Of a stretch of DNA of 5,008 nucleotides, positions 3,232 through 5,008 are shown piece by piece. A program made the translations under genes and the position numbers. The stretch spans positions 1-5,008 of the forward strand of contig JAUSJJ010000302.1 of assembly GCA_030647705.1 (NCBI GenBank). The letters are read 5' to 3'. Position 1 is the stretch's first letter. Every line of letters begins with the position of its first letter. The notes under the pieces were generated by a model, which made no database searches, was not told the origin of the DNA, and saw nothing but the letters and a program-made list of their open reading frames with translations. Origin of the DNA: Dehalococcoidia bacterium. Its GTDB lineage: Bacteria > Chloroflexota > Dehalococcoidia > JAUSJJ01.

Positions 3232-5008
3232 TCACTGCTCCTTAATCTTGAGCACGGCCATGAATGCCTCTTGAGGGATCTCCACGTTGCCCAGCCGCTT
3301 CATCCGCTTCTTGCCCTCGGCCTGCTTCTCCAGCAGCTTCCGCTTGCGGGTGATGTCCCCGCCGTAGCATTTGGCCAGGACGTTCTTCCTCATCGCCTTG
3401 ATGGACTCCCTGGCGATGATCCGGCTGCCTATCGCCGCCTGCACCGCCACCTCGAAAAGCTGCCTGGGGATGAGCTTGCGCAGCCTGCCCACCAGGTCGC
3501 GGCCTCGTTCGTAGGCCTGGTCGCTGTGCACAATGAGCGAAAGCGCATCGACGGGCTGGCCGTTGACCATGATGTCCAGCTTCACCAGCTTGCCTGCGCG
3601 GTACTCGGAGAAGGAGTAGTCCAGCGAGGCATAGCCCTGGCTGCGAGACTTGAGCTGGTCGTAGAAATCGACGAGTATCTCGGAGAGGGGTATCGAGTAC
3701 TGCAGCATCACCCTGACCTTGCCTGCAGCCGTCTGCTCCTGTTCCTGCTTCTTGTCCTCGAAGCCGAGGTACTCCATTTTCAGGAACTGGCCGCGACTGT
3801 TGCTCACCAGGTCCATGATCTGCCCGATGTAAGGCGCGGGCGTGATGATGGTTATCGTCATCCACGGCTCTTTGATCTCGTCGATATCCGAGGGCGATGG
3901 CAAGGCTGCCGGGCTGTTCACCGTGAGCTGGGCGCCATCGGTCTTGATGACCTGGTAGGCGATGCTGGGCGCCGTGGCCAGCAGGTTCAGGCCGTACTCC
4001 CGCTCCAGCCGCTCCTGCACCACGTCCATGTGCAGCAGGCCCAGGAAGCCGCAGCGGAAGCCGAAGCCGAGCGCGGCGCTGGTCTCCGGCTCGTAGACCA
4101 GGGCGGAGTCGTTGAGTTTCAGCTTCTCCAGTGCGTCCTTCAGCAGCTCGTACTCGCTGCTTTCGACTGGATAGAGGCCGGTGTAGACCATGGGCTTGGC
4201 CGGGCGGTAGCCGGGCAGCGCGGTCGTCGCAGGCTGAGCCAAGGCGGTGACCGTATCGCCTACCTGGCATTCGCCCACGTTCTTGAGGCCGGTTGCGATG
4301 TAGCCCACCTCACCTGCGGCGAGCTTGTCGATGGGGATGAAGCCGGGCCGCATCACGCCCACCTCCAGCGCTTCGAAGCTGATGTTGTTTACCATCATCT
4401 TGAGCTGCTGACGTCCCGCTACCACGCCATCGAAGATGCGCACATAAGCGATGACGCCCTTATAGGGGTCGTATTTCGAATCGAATATAAGCGCCCGCAG
4501 CGGTTGGGCGAGGTCGCCCTTCGGCGGCGGAACCAGCTTCACCACCGCTTCGAGTATGTCCTTCGTGCCGGCGCCTGACTTGCCGGAGGCGAAGATGATC
4601 TCTTCGGCGGAGAACCCGATGACGTCCTCCAGCTCCCTGGCCACGCGCTCCGGCTCTGCGGCGGGCAGGTCGATCTTGTTGACCACCGGAATGAGCGTGA
4701 GGTTCAGGTCCAGGGCGATGTGGACGTTGGCCAGCGTCTGCGCCTGTATGCCCTGCGTGGCATCCACCACCAGCACGGCGCCCTCGCCGGCGGCCAGGCT
4801 GCGCGATACCTCGTAGGTGAAGTCGACGTGGCCCGGCGTATCGATGAGGTTGAGCTCATACTCCTCACCGCTCGGCGCGTGGTACATCATGCGCACCGGG
4901 TGCGACTTGATAGTGATCGCCCGTTCACGTTCCAGGTCCATCGAATCCAGCACCTGCGCCTCCATGTCGCGGGCGCTGATAGTGCCCGTGATTTCGAGGA
5001 AACGGTCG
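3232..5008 (-). CDS. lepA: Elongation factor 4 (LepA), N-terminus outside the window
   Basis: A ribosome-associated translational GTPase that binds stalled or mistranslocated ribosomes and is linked to back-translocation and to 30S assembly. The visible 591 residues start [20 protein letters not shown], so by comparison with E. coli LepA only about 21 residues, including the P-loop AHIDHGKST, lie beyond the edge. Visible GTPase motifs are switch [11 protein letters not shown]3 DTPGHVD (4842-4822) with the catalytic His, and G4 NKID (4680-4669), then a G5 segment reading ASGKSG. Domain II follows after VPPPKGD. The central [16 protein letters not shown], the [13 protein letters not shown] segment, [16 protein letters not shown] and the LepA-specific C-terminal [20 protein letters not shown] leave no doubt about the family. 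It ends KIKEQ, of normal length. Oddity: the near-invariant RGITI of switch I reads RAITI (GCG, 4920-4918). Resemblance to Chloroflexota LepA is by eye. Confidence 0.97.
   Translation of the reverse strand, partial: DRFLEITGTISARDMEAQVLDSMDLERERAITIKSHPVRMMYHAPSGEEYELNLIDTPGHVDFTYEVSRSLAAGEGAVLVVDATQGIQAQTLANVHIALDLNLTLIPVVNKIDLPAAEPERVARELEDVIGFSAEEIIFASGKSGAGTKDILEAVVKLVPPPKGDLAQPLRALIFDSKYDPYKGVIAYVRIFDGVVAGRQQLKMMVNNISFEALEVGVMRPGFIPIDKLAAGEVGYIATGLKNVGECQVGDTVTALAQPATTALPGYRPAKPMVYTGLYPVESSEYELLKDALEKLKLNDSALVYEPETSAALGFGFRCGFLGLLHMDVVQERLEREYGLNLLATAPSIAYQVIKTDGAQLTVNSPAALPSPSDIDEIKEPWMTITIITPAPYIGQIMDLVSNSRGQFLKMEYLGFEDKKQEQEQTAAGKVRVMLQYSIPLSEILVDFYDQLKSRSQGYASLDYSFSEYRAGKLVKLDIMVNGQPVDALSLIVHSDQAYERGRDLVGRLRKLIPRQLFEVAVQAAIGSRIIARESIKAMRKNVLAKCYGGDITRKRKLLEKQAEGKKRMKRLGNVEIPQEAFMAVLKIKEQ

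Noticed and set aside
3271..4578. 435-codon plus-strand open frame opposite lepA
   Set aside because: The complement carries unmistakable LepA motifs throughout. This frame is Leu/His/Arg-rich and has no recognisable domain.
1..5008. CRISPR array, tRNA or rRNA genes, intact insertion sequence
   Set aside because: No regularly spaced repeats, no cloverleaf-like sequence, no rRNA signature and no transposase-like protein were seen on either strand.

Overview
The window looks like a piece of a GC-rich bacterial chromosome with a compositionally mixed middle. The best taxonomic marker is the large lepA (elongation factor 4) gene. By eye its protein resembles LepA of the Chloroflexota, especially Dehalococcoidia. 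The assignment rests on remembered sequence resemblance only and is tentative.

Layout, left to right. (1) Bases 1-97, minus strand: N-terminal part of a CsbD-family stress protein, cut by the window edge, with a candidate promoter at 169-197. (2) Bases 98-440: no recognisable protein gene, but dense regulatory-looking sequence on the plus strand. It holds a TTGACA/TAGCAT promoter (269-296), an 18-base operator-like inverted repeat (330-347), a strong Shine-Dalgarno with no usable start codon (348-354), a small hairpin (389-405) and a 12-codon reading frame ending in a GTGA overlap with the next gene. (3) Bases 441-881, plus: a small multi-pass membrane protein whose last membrane segment is missing. 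Its coding sequence breaks off near base 812 and runs into non-homologous sequence holding two 24-base tandem repeats (864-911), possibly the scar of a mobile element. (4) Bases 929-1810, minus: a complete crotonase-superfamily (enoyl-CoA hydratase/isomerase-like) enzyme of 293 residues. (5) Bases 1811-2098: a divergent control region with one sigma70-type promoter facing each way (17-base spacers, TAGAAT -10 boxes) and a cluster of alternating GGTTAC half-sites between them. (6) Bases 2099-2542, plus: a 147-residue protein resembling the DUF6941 family. (7) Bases 2475-2870, minus, and 2892-3179, plus: two small uncharacterised ORFs arranged head to head, with ribosome-binding sites on the same ten base pairs. 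(8) Bases 3232-5008, minus: lepA, complete at its C-terminus and lacking about 21 N-terminal residues beyond the window edge.

The genes do not form an obvious pathway or operon. lepA and the crotonase are housekeeping or catabolic genes with GC-rich codon use. The 2.1-3.2 kb stretch is visibly less GC-rich and carries only small accessory-type genes. No rRNA, tRNA, CRISPR array or intact insertion sequence was seen. I did not find a clear new biological system. The most interesting items are the divergent operator hub, the orphan promoter/operator/Shine-Dalgarno block and the head-to-head small ORF pair.
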